Source of the DNA: Allium sativum
Taxonomy: Eukaryota; Streptophyta; Magnoliopsida; Asparagales; Amaryllidaceae
Assembly: GCA_030737875.1 (NCBI GenBank)
Contig: CM060922.1
Coordinates: 318,347,456-318,411,455 of the forward strand
Direction: 5' to 3'
Length of the DNA: 64,000 nt
Position numbers and translations under genes: made by a program. How positions within the stretch are numbered: position 1 is the first letter of the stretch; each line of letters starts with the position of its first letter. The notes under the pieces were generated by a model. It was not told where the DNA came from, searched no databases, and saw nothing but the letters and a program-made list of their open reading frames with translations. This document shows positions 36,292 through 48,178 of the stretch, piece by piece.

Positions 36292-39200
36292 CTAAAGGTC
36301 ATAGGTATTAGCGAGAGGATATACTAAAGATAAGATAAGTACTAGACAAGCAATAAAGGAGAAGTTAAAAGACATACTCTCAAAAAGAAATGGATACAAA
36401 GAACGCATCTTTGCTTCCGTCTCCCAAGTAGCATTGCTTTCGTCATCTCCCCATTGCACTTTAACTAGCTGAACTTCTCTGTTCCTCAACTTCCTAGTTT
36501 CTGACCCAAGGATGCGAGTAGGAGCTCGTCGAATCGTCGCATCACGCTCTACCTCTACATCTCTAAGCAAGCTCGGCTCTACCACCTCCGCGGTCTCATG
36601 TAAGCACTTCCTCAAATGTGATACATGGAATACATCATGAACACCACTAAGTCTGTCGGGCAACTCCACCCTATATGCCATCCGTCCAATCCTTTCCTTA
36701 ATAGGAAACGGCCCAACAAATCTCGGTGCTAACTTCCCTACGGACCCAAAGCGAACAACATTTCTCAATGGAGATACTTTGACAAAAACCATGTCCCCAA
36801 CCTCAAACTCAAGATCCGTCCTTCTCCGATCCGCATAAGATTTCTGTCTATCTTGCGCTGCTTTCATCCTTTTTCGAATTAAATCAATCTTCTCTGAAGT
36901 CTCTCTAACCATATCCGGCCCAAGCAAGATCTTATCCGTAGATTCCCACCAACATGTAGGAGATCGACAAGGCCTTCCATAAAGAGCTTCGAAAGGAGCC
37001 ATACCAATACTGGACTGAAAGCTGTTATTATATGCGAACTCCACCAAAGGAAGATGTTCTTCCCATGTACCTCCAAAATCCAAGATACAAAGCCTCAAAA
37101 GATCTTCTAAGATACGGTTCACCCTCTCGGTCTGACCGTCCGTCTGAGGATGATATGCGGTGCTCAAACACAACTGAGTCCCTACCGCCTCTTGCAAACT
37201 TCTCCAAAACTCACTAGTGAAAATAGGATCTCGATCACTCACAATGCTGGATGGTACGCCATGCAATCTAACAATCTCTCTAACATAGACTGAAGCAAGC
37301 CATGGAGCGGTCCTCTTACTCTTGACGGGTATAAAATGGGCACTCTTGGTAAGTCTGTCTACCACAACCCAAATTCCCGTATTGCCCTTCCTCGATCTCG
37401 GTAACCCGTCGATGAAATCCATCGAGACACTATCCCACTTCCACTGTGGAACTTCCAATGGGTGAAGCAACCCACCGGGTTTCCTTTGCTCCACTTTAAC
37501 TTGTTGGCACACTAAGCATCTAGCCACATACTCGGCCACATCTTTCTTCATACCGGCCCAGAAGAAAACTCTCTTCATGTCTTGGTACATTTTGTCTCCA
37601 CCGGGATGAATAGTCATTCTTGAACGATGTGCATCATCCAAAATAGCCTTCTTCAAACCCTCATCTTGCGGTACACAAAGTCTACCGTCTCTATGCAACC
37701 ATCCCTTATCATCTATGGTGTATCTACCCAAATGGCTGGACGACTCCCCTCTTATAAGCTTCTCTACCAACACAACCAACTGTGGGTCGTCTCGCTGAGC
37801 CTCGCCAATCCGTCTCAAAAGAGTAGGTCTAACCTCCAAGGATGCCAACAAACCAGGTACAAAATCAACAGAAGGTCTGAAGTCAAACAAAGAAAGAAAC
37901 TCCAAGCTTCGTCGTTCCACGAACAATGGACTCAAAGATAGCCTTTTTCTACTTAAGGCGTCTGCCACCACGTTACCCTTACCAGGGGTATACGCTATCT
38001 CGAAATCATAGGATGCTAAGAACTCCATCCACCTTTGCTGTCTTAAGTTTAAATCCTTCTGAGAGAATAAGTACTTCAATGATTTATGGTCGGTGAACAA
38101 CTCGAATCTCTCACCAAGAAGATAATGGCGCCAAGACTTAAGTGCGAAAACAATCGCGGCCAACTCTAGATCATGGGTAGGGTAATTCTTCTCATGCACT
38201 CTCAATTGTCTCCCTCCATAGGCTATTACCCTTCCCTCCTGCATCAAGACTGCGCCTAATCCTGTTCCACAAGCATCGGTATAAACAACAAACGGCTTAC
38301 TCCCATCTGGAAGCACTAAAACTGGAGCGGTGGTCAAAGCTCTCTTTAACCGTCGGAAAGCATCATCACAATCTACATCCCATGAGAAAACCAGATTCTT
38401 CTTCGTCAAGCGGGTTAATGGGGCTGATATCTTCGCGAAGTCTTTGATGAACTTCCTATAATATCCTGCCAACCCCAAGAAACTTCTTACCTCGGTAGCA
38501 TTTCTAGGAACTTTCCAATCCTGGATAGATACTATCTTTGCGGGATCCACAGCTATCCCTTCCTTAGAGACCACATGCCCTAAGAATCGCACTTCTCTTC
38601 TCCAAAAATGGCATTTAGAGAATTTAGCTTTAAGACTATGCGCTCGAAGAGTCTCCAACACTTCCTTGAGATGTAAGGCATGCTCTTCTTCATTCTTGGA
38701 AAAGACCAAGATGTCATCCACAAAAACTACTACAAACTTATTCAGATACTCTCTGAACACTCTACTCATGAGATCAACAAAGTATGCGGGGGCGTTTGTC
38801 AACCCAAATGGCATCACTAGCCACTCATAAAAACCATCCGGAGTCCGGAAAGCAGTCTTCTCTATACTGTCCTCCGCCACTCTTAACTGATGAAACCCTG
38901 TAGCTAAGTCCATCTGCGAAAATACTGACGCGCCAACCAACTGATCAAAGAGATCATCTATCCTCGGTAATGGGTGTCTATTCTTCTTCGTGAGCTTATT
39001 AAGTTCCCTATAATCCACACAAAGTCTGAGGGACCCATCCGCCTTCGTGGCAAACACTACTGGAGCTCCCCACTCCGATATACTTCGCCTTATGAACCCC
39101 TTCTCAAGCAACTCCCCTACTTGCTTATGAAGTTCTCTTCTCTCACGAGGAGCCATGTGGCGTACTGGCAAAGACACTGGTTTGGCATTATCCACCAAAT

Positions 39201-40719
39201 AAATTCGGAAATCTATCTCCCGCTTCGGAGGCAAACCCTTTACTTCTTCAAACACATCCGGATATTCCCGGACTACTCTGACAGAACACAAACTTTCGAC
39301 CGAAGCATCGAGCGATTCAAGATAACTTAGCAAAACAGATTCCATGGGATTGCAAGAGATCTCGAGAGTGTTACCCAAGCGGGTCATGAGCCTGACAACT
39401 CTCCTTTCGCAATCAAGAACGGCACCATTACTGGATAACCAGTCCATGCCCAAGATCAACCCATAGCCCGTGAAGCCCAATACAAAAGCATCACATCTAA
39501 ACTCAACGCTAAGTATAGAAATCTTCAAACCCAAACATATCATAGACAGATATATGGAGCCCCCAATTGGGTTTGAGACAACCAAGGGATCATCAACTAG
39601 ACTGGTGTCTAAGTGCAGTGACTCAACTAACGATGATGAGATAAAAGAATGCGATGCGCCAGAGTCAAACAAAGTACGAACTGGATGATCAAACAGAAAA
39701 ACCAGACTTTCAACGGAAATAGTTCTACCTCTCTGCTGAATCGGTGGAACTGAGAGAACCTGAACTTGCCCCCCTGACTGAGGTGGTGCTATAAGAGCTT
39801 GCACCTGGCCTCCTGAGGTAGACCCCGTCTTCTGCCCCTTCTTTGGGCAGTTTTTCACAAGATGCCCTGCTTCACCACAATGAAAGCAACCGGTCTTCTT
39901 CTTTTTGCGACAATCCTTACTGAGGTGTCCTGGTGTTCCACAATTGAAGCACTTCTTCTTCGTCTTCTTTTTGTCACCATTGCCTTTTCCGCCCTTGCCT
40001 TGTTGTTGCTGTTGCGGTTTCTTCTGATCCCCCTTTTTCTCTGGTGCCTTAGAATTCTTATCATCCTCATGCATAAGTGCCATGTAGACAAGCTTCTCAA
40101 AAGTGGCCCCCATAGGAATGTGAGTCATAGCTATTCCTTGCAATGGTTCGTTCAAGCCTCTAACGAACCTCAAAGCCTTCTTCTCCGGTGTATTCACCAA
40201 CTCTATGCCAAACCTTGCTAATTGATTGAATTTGTTGACATATTCTTTCACCGTGAGATTCCCTTGCTTCAAATTCAAGAACTTCTCCATAAACAGATTC
40301 TCTTCCGCCCTTGAGAGAAACTTAGCCCCAAACCTTTGCTTAAAATCTGCCCAAGAGTCAACAGGGCGTTCTCCATTAGTGACCTCCCACCAGAATGAGG
40401 CCTCTCCCTTCATTAACCAAGCCGCCAACTTGACTTTCTTTCCCTCTTCCACTTCAAAGATATCTAGCAACTCTTCCACTTCCTTAAGCCAATCTCTAGC
40501 CTCTACGAAAGTCTCTGAACCAAGAAAAGGTTTTCCTCCTATAGCCTTGAACTCCTTGCAAACCTTAGCAAAATTATCCACTCTAGGCTGAGGAGGAGGA
40601 GCGGTTGTCTCTGGTGTAGTAGCATTGGCCGGACCCGCAGCCGCGGCCCTAGCCTCTTGCAACCTCCTATACCATAGTGGTATAACTAAACCCTCCGGGA
40701 TGTTAAGATCTTCAGCCAT
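36292..40719 (-). CDS. RE6 chromovirus gag-pol polyprotein, intact (1,475 aa)
   Basis: A single uninterrupted frame. I place the start at the ATG at 40,719, the first ATG in the frame, with A at -3 and G at +4. Domains: gag (about 45-220); two CCHC knuckles (C257-C260-H265-C270 and C278-C281-H286-C291); aspartic protease with DSGAS at D352; RT with FVDD at D668-D669; RNase H (TDACG, D815); integrase zinc finger (H1031, H1038, C1068, C1071); DDE core D1101, D1162, E1198 with exactly 35 residues between the last two; chromodomain (about 1,395-1,440). These are all the residues needed for a working Tekay-type polyprotein. An extra hydrophobic tail of about 25 residues follows the chromodomain; RE5 and RE10 end soon after theirs. 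Confidence 0.95.
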   Translation of the reverse strand: MAEDLNIPEGLVIPLWYRRLQEARAAAAGPANATTPETTAPPPQPRVDNFAKVCKEFKAIGGKPFLGSETFVEARDWLKEVEELLDIFEVEEGKKVKLAAWLMKGEASFWWEVTNGERPVDSWADFKQRFGAKFLSRAEENLFMEKFLNLKQGNLTVKEYVNKFNQLARFGIELVNTPEKKALRFVRGLNEPLQGIAMTHIPMGATFEKLVYMALMHEDDKNSKAPEKKGDQKKPQQQQQGKGGKGNGDKKKTKKKCFNCGTPGHLSKDCRKKKKTGCFHCGEAGHLVKNCPKKGQKTGSTSGGQVQALIAPPQSGGQVQVLSVPPIQQRGRTISVESLVFLFDHPVRTLFDSGASHSFISSSLVESLHLDTSLVDDPLVVSNPIGGSIYLSMICLGLKISILSVEFRCDAFVLGFTGYGLILGMDWLSSNGAVLDCERRVVRLMTRLGNTLEISCNPMESVLLSYLESLDASVESLCSVRVVREYPDVFEEVKGLPPKREIDFRIYLVDNAKPVSLPVRHMAPRERRELHKQVGELLEKGFIRRSISEWGAPVVFATKADGSLRLCVDYRELNKLTKKNRHPLPRIDDLFDQLVGASVFSQMDLATGFHQLRVAEDSIEKTAFRTPDGFYEWLVMPFGLTNAPAYFVDLMSRVFREYLNKFVVVFVDDILVFSKNEEEHALHLKEVLETLRAHSLKAKFSKCHFWRREVRFLGHVVSKEGIAVDPAKIVSIQDWKVPRNATEVRSFLGLAGYYRKFIKDFAKISAPLTRLTKKNLVFSWDVDCDDAFRRLKRALTTAPVLVLPDGSKPFVVYTDACGTGLGAVLMQEGRVIAYGGRQLRVHEKNYPTHDLELAAIVFALKSWRHYLLGERFELFTDHKSLKYLFSQKDLNLRQQRWMEFLASYDFEIAYTPGKGNVVADALSRKRLSLSPLFVERRSLEFLSLFDFRPSVDFVPGLLASLEVRPTLLRRIGEAQRDDPQLVVLVEKLIRGESSSHLGRYTIDDKGWLHRDGRLCVPQDEGLKKAILDDAHRSRMTIHPGGDKMYQDMKRVFFWAGMKKDVAEYVARCLVCQQVKVEQRKPGGLLHPLEVPQWKWDSVSMDFIDGLPRSRKGNTGIWVVVDRLTKSAHFIPVKSKRTAPWLASVYVREIVRLHGVPSSIVSDRDPIFTSEFWRSLQEAVGTQLCLSTAYHPQTDGQTERVNRILEDLLRLCILDFGGTWEEHLPLVEFAYNNSFQSSIGMAPFEALYGRPCRSPTCWWESTDKILLGPDMVRETSEKIDLIRKRMKAAQDRQKSYADRRRTDLEFEVGDMVFVKVSPLRNVVRFGSVGKLAPRFVGPFPIKERIGRMAYRVELPDRLSGVHDVFHVSHLRKCLHETAEVVEPSLLRDVEVERDATIRRAPTRILGSETRKLRNREVQLVKVQWGDDESNATWETEAKMRSLYPFLFESMSFNFSFIACLVLILSLVYPLANTYDL

Positions 40720-40905
40720 GCTGAAACGAAAGAGGAAAGATTCAAAAAGGAGATTCCGAAAGATAAAGATATGGCTATTGGGGATTATGCTTTTCTTTTT
40801 CAAAAACTTTTTCTCTTAGAAGACATGCTTTTAAAAATACTTTCTTCGAAAATACTCTTAGAAAGTAGTTTTTCTCAAAAATTTTATCTGTTCTGGTAAC
40901 CTTAA

Positions 40906-40917
40906 GCTCTGATACCA
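40906..40917 (-). other. RE6 primer-binding site (tRNA-iMet)
   Basis: On the minus strand TGGTATCAGAGC, 2 bp from the internal end of the 5' LTR. A leader of about 190 bp separates it from the gag start. Confidence 0.95.
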
Positions 40918-40919
40918 CG

Positions 40920-43587
40920 TGTAACACCCCACTCCCGCTATGATCACTCACAATGGGAATGCCATAACATCGGTGGAGTATTTTAGTGAATATAGAACAG
41001 AAAAATTACAACTAGACAGATATAAATAGTACTTGAAATTTTAAAACATCATTTCATAACAGCGGAAGTAAAACATGTCTGGTTACATCATAAACTCACA
41101 ATAAAAGTCAAGTACAATATCCATCAAGATAAAGAAGTACATAATCCCACTCTCATACAATAGCCAAAACAAAAGGAAAGATAACTGGATAACTGGAGCT
41201 TTACATCTACCCAAGCTCCTAAAGACTGGAACAGCAATCCGATCAAGCTCCACTACTGCTAGGATCCACCACAGGACCTGAGGGTTGGGAAAAAGATAAA
41301 GACAACGGGGTCAGACATAAGTCTGAGTGAGTCCTATAACTTTAACAATACAATCGTTAAAGTAACCAGAGAAGACATAACTTGATATACGGTAACATAT
41401 AGGGATGAACGGCTATACTAAGCAGTTAACTAAACTAAGATAAAGGATAAAGACGCATCTACCCTTCCTAAGGTAAATTACTAAACTGCACCACACCAGT
41501 CGTTCCTAACTTAAAGGTTGATCCCACCCAAGGACTTATAAAATTTACTAATTAGTACCTGCGTACCCCTAGGTGACCAAGTAGGCGCCACGGGGCCCTA
41601 CAATCCACTAGGTGTACACACTACTTCCCATTCGATCGGCTCCCTAACGTAGATACCCGTGCTGGCCCCACCGTGGGATGTATCATTCCCCAATGTGGCA
41701 ACCTGATGAAACTAAAGGTGCACGGCTTATATCTACTCGATGCAACAACGGCTTACCTACCAGCCCGGGCCCACTCACGCATATGAAGCCCGTTGGACTT
41801 GCGTTGCCACCGCTAACCCGTTTGCCTCTTACAGTCAAGCCCAGTATGCGTGTCCCGTCCTCGACATGGGTCGAGCCCACAAAGATACGTATGGGTTACT
41901 GGTTGAAATGGGCCTCCACAAGCTACCCACCTAAGCTTGTCCCTTTTTCTAGTATATCCCACTTAACCCTTTAATCATGTTTTAATTACATGTTCTATTT
42001 TGGTTAAGTATTCTAATCGTATTTTCTATTGCCACCCAAGGCAACCACTAGATTTTCTCATGCCACCCGAGGCACCCACTTAACCCCTCATGTCCCTCTA
42101 CATGCTAATGTGGTTAAGTGTTTCTTAATTAATTAATTAAGAACGTAACCTTTGTAAAGACCTCTCACATTAGACTGTCTTTTATGACCGCTGGTTAAGC
42201 CGGTTGGGTCCGGGCAGCCTTATGTCATAACAGAGTCTAACCTCGTGTCTTTACATTAATTACGTATTTAGTTTGTGCCTAAGACCTCTCACATTGGGCT
42301 AACATTTGTAGCAACTGGTTAAGCCGGTTGGGTCCGGGCAGTTTTACGCTACAACTGAGTCCAACCTCGTGTCTTAGTCAATTAATTACACCTAATTAAT
42401 CACCCTCATAATTTTATATTAATTATCCCTAATTAATCAAGTTTTCTTAACATGGGTAGACCTAACTTAATAGGTAAATTCCCATGGGGTAGACCTAACT
42501 CAATAGGTAAATTCCCAACACATAGTATGGGTACACCTAACCAAATAGGCAAATTCCCATACTATGTTTATTTATTTTGTGTTATGCATAATTATATTAA
42601 TTTCACACAATCTTATTAACTTATGCATTTAATTACCCCATCGTTCCCACGTAATTTCGTTCATGATATAACACATATAAAAGGTGTCAACTTGCATATG
42701 AATGAACATGTTTCAAAGGTGCCATCTTGCATATTAACAAACACATAACTTGCATATGAACTTGCATAACATGTCACATAACTTGCATATAATATGTCAC
42801 ATAACTTACATATTCATTTTGCATAACAAACTTGCATATTAGCTTATAGACTTGCATAATGTGTCATCATGAACTTGCATATTAATAAACATGTAACTTG
42901 CATATTTACATACATGTAACTCGCATATTAACAAACATGTAACTTGCATATAAAGAAACATGTAACTTGCATATTTACATACATGTAACTTGCATATTAA
43001 CAAACATGTAACTTGCATATTAACAAACATGTAACTTGCATATTTACATACATGTAACTTGCATATTAACAAACATGTAACTTGCATATTAACAAACATG
43101 TAACTTGCATAGCATATTACCATGAACTTGCATAACATGCATATGATTACATAGCCCACAACTTGCATATTTAGCATCATGCAAACATAACATACATCAT
43201 ATTAAACTTGCATAAGCTTACATAACATAGCATATTACCACGTGTAACACCCCACTCCCAATTCGCTGTTTTGAGCATTTTTGCATATTTATTTATTAAA
43301 TTTTCAATTATATATATATATATATATCAATATATATATATATATATATATATCTACACAACCCATTTCACTTACTTAAGTATACTTTAATTTGGGAATT
43401 TTCGTGAAACTTCGCGAGGCCATATCTTGGTCATACGGACTCCGATTTTCGAAAACTCGGACTCTATTTCGCGTATTTTTCCGAGACGAACACAATGGCA
43501 TAGCCCGTTTCCCTTGATTCCCATTTTAGAATTAAATTCTGCCTCGATTTATGTTATTACAGGTTATTGAAAATACGGGTTGTTACA
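40920..43587 (-). repeat. RE6 5' LTR with internal deletion (2,668 bp)
   Basis: Matches the 3' LTR base for base wherever I compared it up to 43,224, then jumps. The equivalent of about 34,844-35,433 is missing and replaced by about 30 bp of filler (43,225-43,254). Similarity resumes at CTCCCAATTCG (43,255) and continues to the end. The lost segment contains the TATA box. Confidence 0.95.
43225..43254. other. Templated filler at the RE6 5' LTR deletion
   Basis: The filler reads as two joined copies of nearby sequence. CATAGCATATTACCA also occurs at about 43,110, and the part through CCACGTGTAACACCCCACT also occurs across the primer-site/LTR boundary at 40,915-40,933. It ends in CTCCC, shared with the resumed LTR. 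Confidence 0.8.
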
Positions 43588-43592
43588 GTACT
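43588..43592. other. RE6 target-site duplication, right copy
   Basis: GTACT follows the LTR end TTGTTACA and matches 32,534-32,538. Confidence 0.95.
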
Positions 43593-45086
43593 AGTGCCGA
43601 GCTGATTGCTGCATGGAAACAACCAAATAAACATATAAGTTCTCATGATCCACAGGCTTGGACAAGATAGGTGGTCGCTCTAAGTGATTCACAAGGTACT
43701 TAAATGCGGCGATGCATTCTATGGTCTATTCGAAGTTGCGCTTCCCTTTTCAAAGCAAATCGAAAAAGGGAATGCACTTGCCAGTGGCTTTGGAGATGAA
43801 TCGACTTAAAGCGGCGACCTTTCCAATTAAACTTTGAACATCCTTGATGTTTAGAGGGGCTTGAATATCCCGGATAGCTTGGATCTTGTCTGGATTGGCT
43901 TCGATGCCTCGGGAATTGACAATGAAACCCAAGAATTTTCCTGAGGCAGCTCCAAAGGATCATTTCAAGGGATTGAGTTTCATGTCATACTGGCGGAGGA
44001 CATCGAACATTTCAGAGAGGTCACGAATGTGGTTGCTTGATATTTTAGATTTTACCAGCATATCACCATGTATACCTCCATGGATTTTCCAATCTGGTTT
44101 TTAAAGAGGTGGTTAACCATTCGTTGATAAGTGGCTTCTGTGTTCTTAAGACCAAAAGGCATGACGCAGTAGCAGTAGAGCCCGAGGTCGGTTATGAAAG
44201 AGGTGAGATCCTAGTCGGTGAGATACATTGGAATTTGATTGTAGCCAGAATAAGCATTAATGAAGGATAAGAGATGGTATCCGACGGTCAAGTCAACGAG
44301 CCGGTCGATCTTAGGAAGTGGGAAGCTGTCTTTGGGGGCATTCCTTGTTCAAGTCAGAGAAATCGACGCACGTTCGCCACTTGCCGTTTGCCTTTTTCAC
44401 CAGAACCGGGTTGGAGATCCATCTAGGGTAGTCAGCTTCGCGGATGCAGTTGTTGTTGAGTAGCCTATCTACCTCTTCCTTGAGTGCCTTGGATCTTTGA
44501 TTCCAAAGAATTGACATTTCTGTTTGACCGGAGGCTGTGAGGGGTCGAGAGTTAACTGATGGCAAGCGATTGTAGGGTCGATGTCGTGCATGTCAGAGTG
44601 GGTCCTAGCAAACACATCTAGGTTGGCCCTCAAGAATTCCACAAGATCTTCTCTTATTACGAGGTGGAGTTGCGATCCTATTTTCAAGACCTTTGACGAG
44701 TTGTCAGGGCTGATCGGAACATCCACGGTAGATTCGACTGGGGTATCCCTTTCGGAGTCAGGCTCTTCGTATTCCCTTGGATCAAGATCGTCGGAAAGAC
44801 GATAGTGGCGCCTGAGCCAAGACTCAAACGCCTTTGATTGCTATTCAGAGATGGTTTTGGCACAAGAAGGCGGAGTCGCGTCCTGGTCTTTGTTCTTATC
44901 GTGCATGTTCTTCCATTCTAGTGCATAACAATTTCGAGCTGTGGCCTGGTCTCCCTTGATTGTACAGATTCCGAATTTCATTAGGAGAGACCATAGCGAC
45001 ATGCAGACTCGGAATTGTACAAGGAAAGGATGTCCAAAGAAGAAGTTGTATGGAGAGATGACGTCGATAACCACAAAGGCGAGGAT
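43593..45086 (-). pseudogene. RE4 Tat reverse transcriptase and start of RNase H, decayed
   Basis: Minus-strand reading gives RT motifs in order: WISNPVLVKKANGKWR and CVDFSDLNKECP (about 44,330-44,430), then the catalytic region near 44,060-44,080, then FLGFIVNSRGIEANPDKIQAI (about 43,860-43,935). This Tat signature copies genomic RNA to DNA. At the catalytic box the bases read ATGGTGATATG, so the expected YMDD codons have lost one base and the frame breaks there. The RNase H part starts near 43,700 and was split by RE6. Confidence 0.8.
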
Positions 45087-45389
45087 TCAGACCCGGCTCT
45101 GGTCCCTATCATCGAGCTCCACAGGTAGGTCGACCATACCTACTGGGTGATTGGAAATTCCATTGAAGTCGTGGATCGTGGCGTTGCAAGGTTTCAAGTC
45201 TTTGGTCTCCAGTCTCATCTGATCGTAGGCTGCTTTGAATATGATGTCGACTGAACTTCCCGAGTTGATCAGTATTCTTCGGACAGGGGCAGGGCCGATC
45301 TGAGCTGTGATCACGAAAGGGTCCGTGGTTGGGATTTTAATTCCCATATATTCTCTCTCGCGAAAGATGATGTCATCCTGCATTGTTTT
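45087..45389 (-). pseudogene. RE4 Tat aspartic protease, active-site Asp lost
   Basis: The frame includes RRILINSGSSVDIIF, the position of the usual LIDSGSSVDIL motif. The catalytic Asp codon is AAC (Asn), so the protease would be inactive even if translated. It is flanked by the end of gag and the start of RT as in other Tat elements. Confidence 0.75.
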
Positions 45390-47427
45390 CTGAAGTTGGC
45401 ATGGATAGACTTGTCCAAGGTGAAGCAGGCTTCATAGGTGGCGTGCATGATGGAGATTACGTACTCTTCCATTTTCCGGTAGCTTTCATGTATGGGATAA
45501 GGCCCACCGTAGATTGTGTTGATCACAATGCCTAGCCTTTGGTTGGACGTACCCAGGGCCGTATTGGCGGGTGCTGGTGGCGCGGGTGCAGGAGGACCCG
45601 TGGTTGCTTCGAGAGGATCAGGGTCTTGAACGTATTGTTCTAGGCGCTTCTTATGGATAAGCTTTTCGATCACATCCCTGAGTTGGCGACAATCATTCGT
45701 ATTGTTCCCATACATGTCATGGTATCGACAGTATCTGCCAGAGTTCTTTATCGCGGTAAGTGGATTCCCTATTGTTTGGCTTCTTGTATTGGAGCATGTT
45801 GCATGTTTCCAAGTAGATTGTCTCCAAGTCCTGATTCAGTGGAGTGTAGGTCACGTAAGTTTGATAGCGATCGAGCTTATTGGGGTCTACTGGAACTTGG
45901 TTGTTGTTGCGACCGCCCTGCCTACCACTGTTCAACTTTGGTGTGTACGGAACTACTCCTTTATCTTTGTCGAAGGGTTCTCCAACCTGTTTCTCCTTGA
46001 CGATGTCGTTAGTGGTGTTGGCATGCGGATTATTGGAATGGTTGGCCCAGGCAGCTCGATTACGTCTTGCTTCCTCCTGGCATAAGAATTGTTCGGCCTT
46101 TTCGTAGAAAGTGTCAAGACTTTTTGGCTGCTTTCTATCGATCCATACCCCAAATTCGGAAGTAGGAAGGACGCGCTTTGCGAAATGGAAAATTATAGTA
46201 CAAGGCTCTGGGTCGTCGACCTCGGCGAGGGCGGTATTGAACCGCGAGAGGTAGCTCTTGAGTGACTCTGCAGGCCCTTGGTAAATATTAGAAAGAGTGA
46301 GGACGTTCTTCGGAGTCGGGACATGCATCAAGATTTACTTAACCAATTCCGTGGCCAACTGGCCAAAGTTGTTTACAAAATGGAGCGGGAGGAAAGAGAA
46401 CCAGAGTAAAGATGTGCTTGACTAGAAGACTGGGAAGCATTTGCATTTAACTACATCGATGGCCCAGCTGGAGTCCATCTGCCACTTATATCGGTTTAAA
46501 GGCACAAGGATCAGTTATGCCGTCATAGAAGGCCATCTATGGCATGTTGAAGTGCCGAGGCCACTCGGCATCACGTACGATCCTAGTGAAGGGATTACGC
46601 CTTAAATGGGCTTCCCACGAGTTGTTGGCATTCCCTTGGATTTCTCTCATGATCCCTCGGACCATGTCGGGGAGATAGGTTGGATGTGGGTCTTCCGGTG
46701 GAATCCATTGGTTTTGACGAACTTCGGGAGTTCTGTTCCATGGTCGTCTTCTATGATGCACGTCCGGGTCATCCTCTTCTATGTCATCAACATCGATAGT
46801 CTGGATTTGGTATGGGTGGCGAGGTTGGGCAGGCTGGTGTGCATCTTGATCTGGAAGTACTTGAGCCTACTGGGCTATGGGGAGAGTAGGCCCCTGGTTT
46901 TGAGCGACGATAGTCGGGTTCTGTCGAGGAGGGGGTCGGTTGCTTGGACTCGGTTCGTCATTGATAATCAACCAGGAGCGGTTGTGGTACTGTGTTCCCT
47001 CATTGTAGGTGATGGTAGTTCGATCACCATTCCTATTCCCATTTCCGTTGTCGTTGGTGTGAGCGTTGGAGCGGACGACAATGTTGTTAATGAGGCTGAA
47101 CCTCCTTCTTTGGTGTGGGCCCTTTGACTCGGAAGAAGAAGTTTCTGAGATAGTACGCCGCTATCGGGCGTTGTTCTGGGCGAGTTGAAGCCGAGCAACG
47201 ATGCGTTAACTTTCTTGGAGTTGGCGCATAAGGTCGATATTATTTTTCAACGCCTGATTGAGCTCAAGAGTTGTGCTTTTGTATCTCTTATTAAGCGCGT
47301 GGATCTGCGCTTGAGTTGCGGGAGCTTCGGGGTCTATAGGAGGAAAGGTATCGGTTTCGGCTGGGATATCCGTCGGTTGAGGTTGTTGAGATGTTCTAGC
47401 TTCAGCTGTAGCAGAAGAGCCGATCAT
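45390..47427 (-). pseudogene. RE4 Tat gag, decayed
   Basis: Starts near 47,427 (MIGSSATAEARTS), about 115 bp inside the primer site. The capsid-like core is at 45,717-46,761 (PRHFNMP near 46,540; LSNIYQGPAESLKSYLSRFN near 46,280; LAEVDDPE near 46,215). A zinc-knuckle-like CX..NNTNDCRQLRDVIEKL segment lies near 45,690. RE7 gag is homologous. Frame changes occur near 47,200, 46,540 and 45,715. Confidence 0.8.
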
Positions 47428-47541
47428 TGCATTCTTTTATCGCTTTGCCATCGAAAGTGGACTTGATGGCCATTAGAGAAGGAACCTAAAGCACGTCGAA
47501 GTCAAGATGACGATGTGCGACAAAGAAGCAAATCCGAGTTT

Positions 47542-47561
47542 TCTTAGTGAAAGTACTAGAA
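47542..47561 (-). other. RE4 primer-binding site (degenerate)
   Basis: In element orientation TTCTAGTACTTTCACTAAGA follows the 5' LTR end. It aligns with the better preserved RE7 site TTGGTGCTTTCACTGAGAG. I do not assign the tRNA. Confidence 0.65.
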
Positions 47562-48178
47562 CGTTGATGGTAAAATATGTCGTAAACACCCAAGATTCCT
47601 AATTACTTAAGAACTATAGTTTCGCTTCGAAATATAAGTGCAGAAAGCAGTAAATAACACAAGAGATTTATAGTGATTCGGTCCCATGAGGGGCCTACGT
47701 CTACTTTGGAAGAGTCACTGATATTTTATTGACAACAAGAGGTTACAAGCTATAGGCCTCTTCTAGGCATTAAATTACAAGCGTTTCCATATAATTTGGA
47801 GCCATATTCATAATACATAAATATTAGGAAAAGGATATTTCTACCCTTCTTCTTCCTCAAAGCATGGATGCCATTAAAGAGGTCACTTGGAGCTCTCAAG
47901 AGATGTCAATCAACCAATTTCTAACCCCTTCTAAGTGTGAGCTTGGGGGTATTTATAGTGGTGTGGTTAGGTGGGAGTAGGTAGAAGTAGAGGACCACAT
48001 CAATAAATATCGGACCCCAGAATGCATGCCATAAAAAGCTCGGACCCCTCCTCTCGTGCCGTAGAAATTCATACCACTCATTAGGGTACGAGTTCCGTAC
48101 CTCGTGGGTTACGTGGTATTCTAGTATGAATCCGGAGGAGGCGAGGTTAGATGGAATCGAGGCTTTTGGGGTTCAAAG
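47562..48178 (-). repeat. RE4 5' LTR, truncated (617 bp)
   Basis: Aligns with 14,107 to about 14,725 of the 3' LTR. A minus-strand TATAAATA lies at 47,950-47,957. The outermost 160 bp of U3 are missing because RE7 begins at 48,179. Divergence from the 3' LTR is clearly greater than in RE6, so RE4 is much older. Confidence 0.85.

Larger units (their letters stand above)
32539..43587 (-). mobile_element. RE6: complete chromovirus (Tekay-like Ty3/gypsy), youngest insertion
   Basis: Both LTRs, an iMet primer site, an intact gag-pol frame, a polypurine tract and a perfect 5-bp target duplication are present. The two LTRs keep a constant 8,381-bp offset over 2.3 kb, with identical predicted ORFs, so they look identical there, which indicates a recent insertion. 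It lies within the RT/RNase H region of RE4, same orientation. The 5' LTR has an internal deletion. Confidence 0.97.
14107..48178 (-). mobile_element. RE4: Tat-lineage Ty3/gypsy element, minus strand, carrying RE5 and RE6
   Basis: Homologous LTRs at 14,107-14,893 and 47,562-48,178 flank, in element order (right to left), a primer site, gag, protease, RT, RNase H, a second RNase H-like domain, integrase, a hairpin-rich region, an antisense gene and a polypurine tract. The gag style and the extra RNase H are hallmarks of the Tat clade. Removing RE5 (18,274-27,049) and RE6 with its target duplication leaves about 14 kb, a normal Tat size. The 5' LTR lacks about 160 bp of U3 because RE7 begins at 48,179. 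Coding regions are all broken. Confidence 0.85.
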
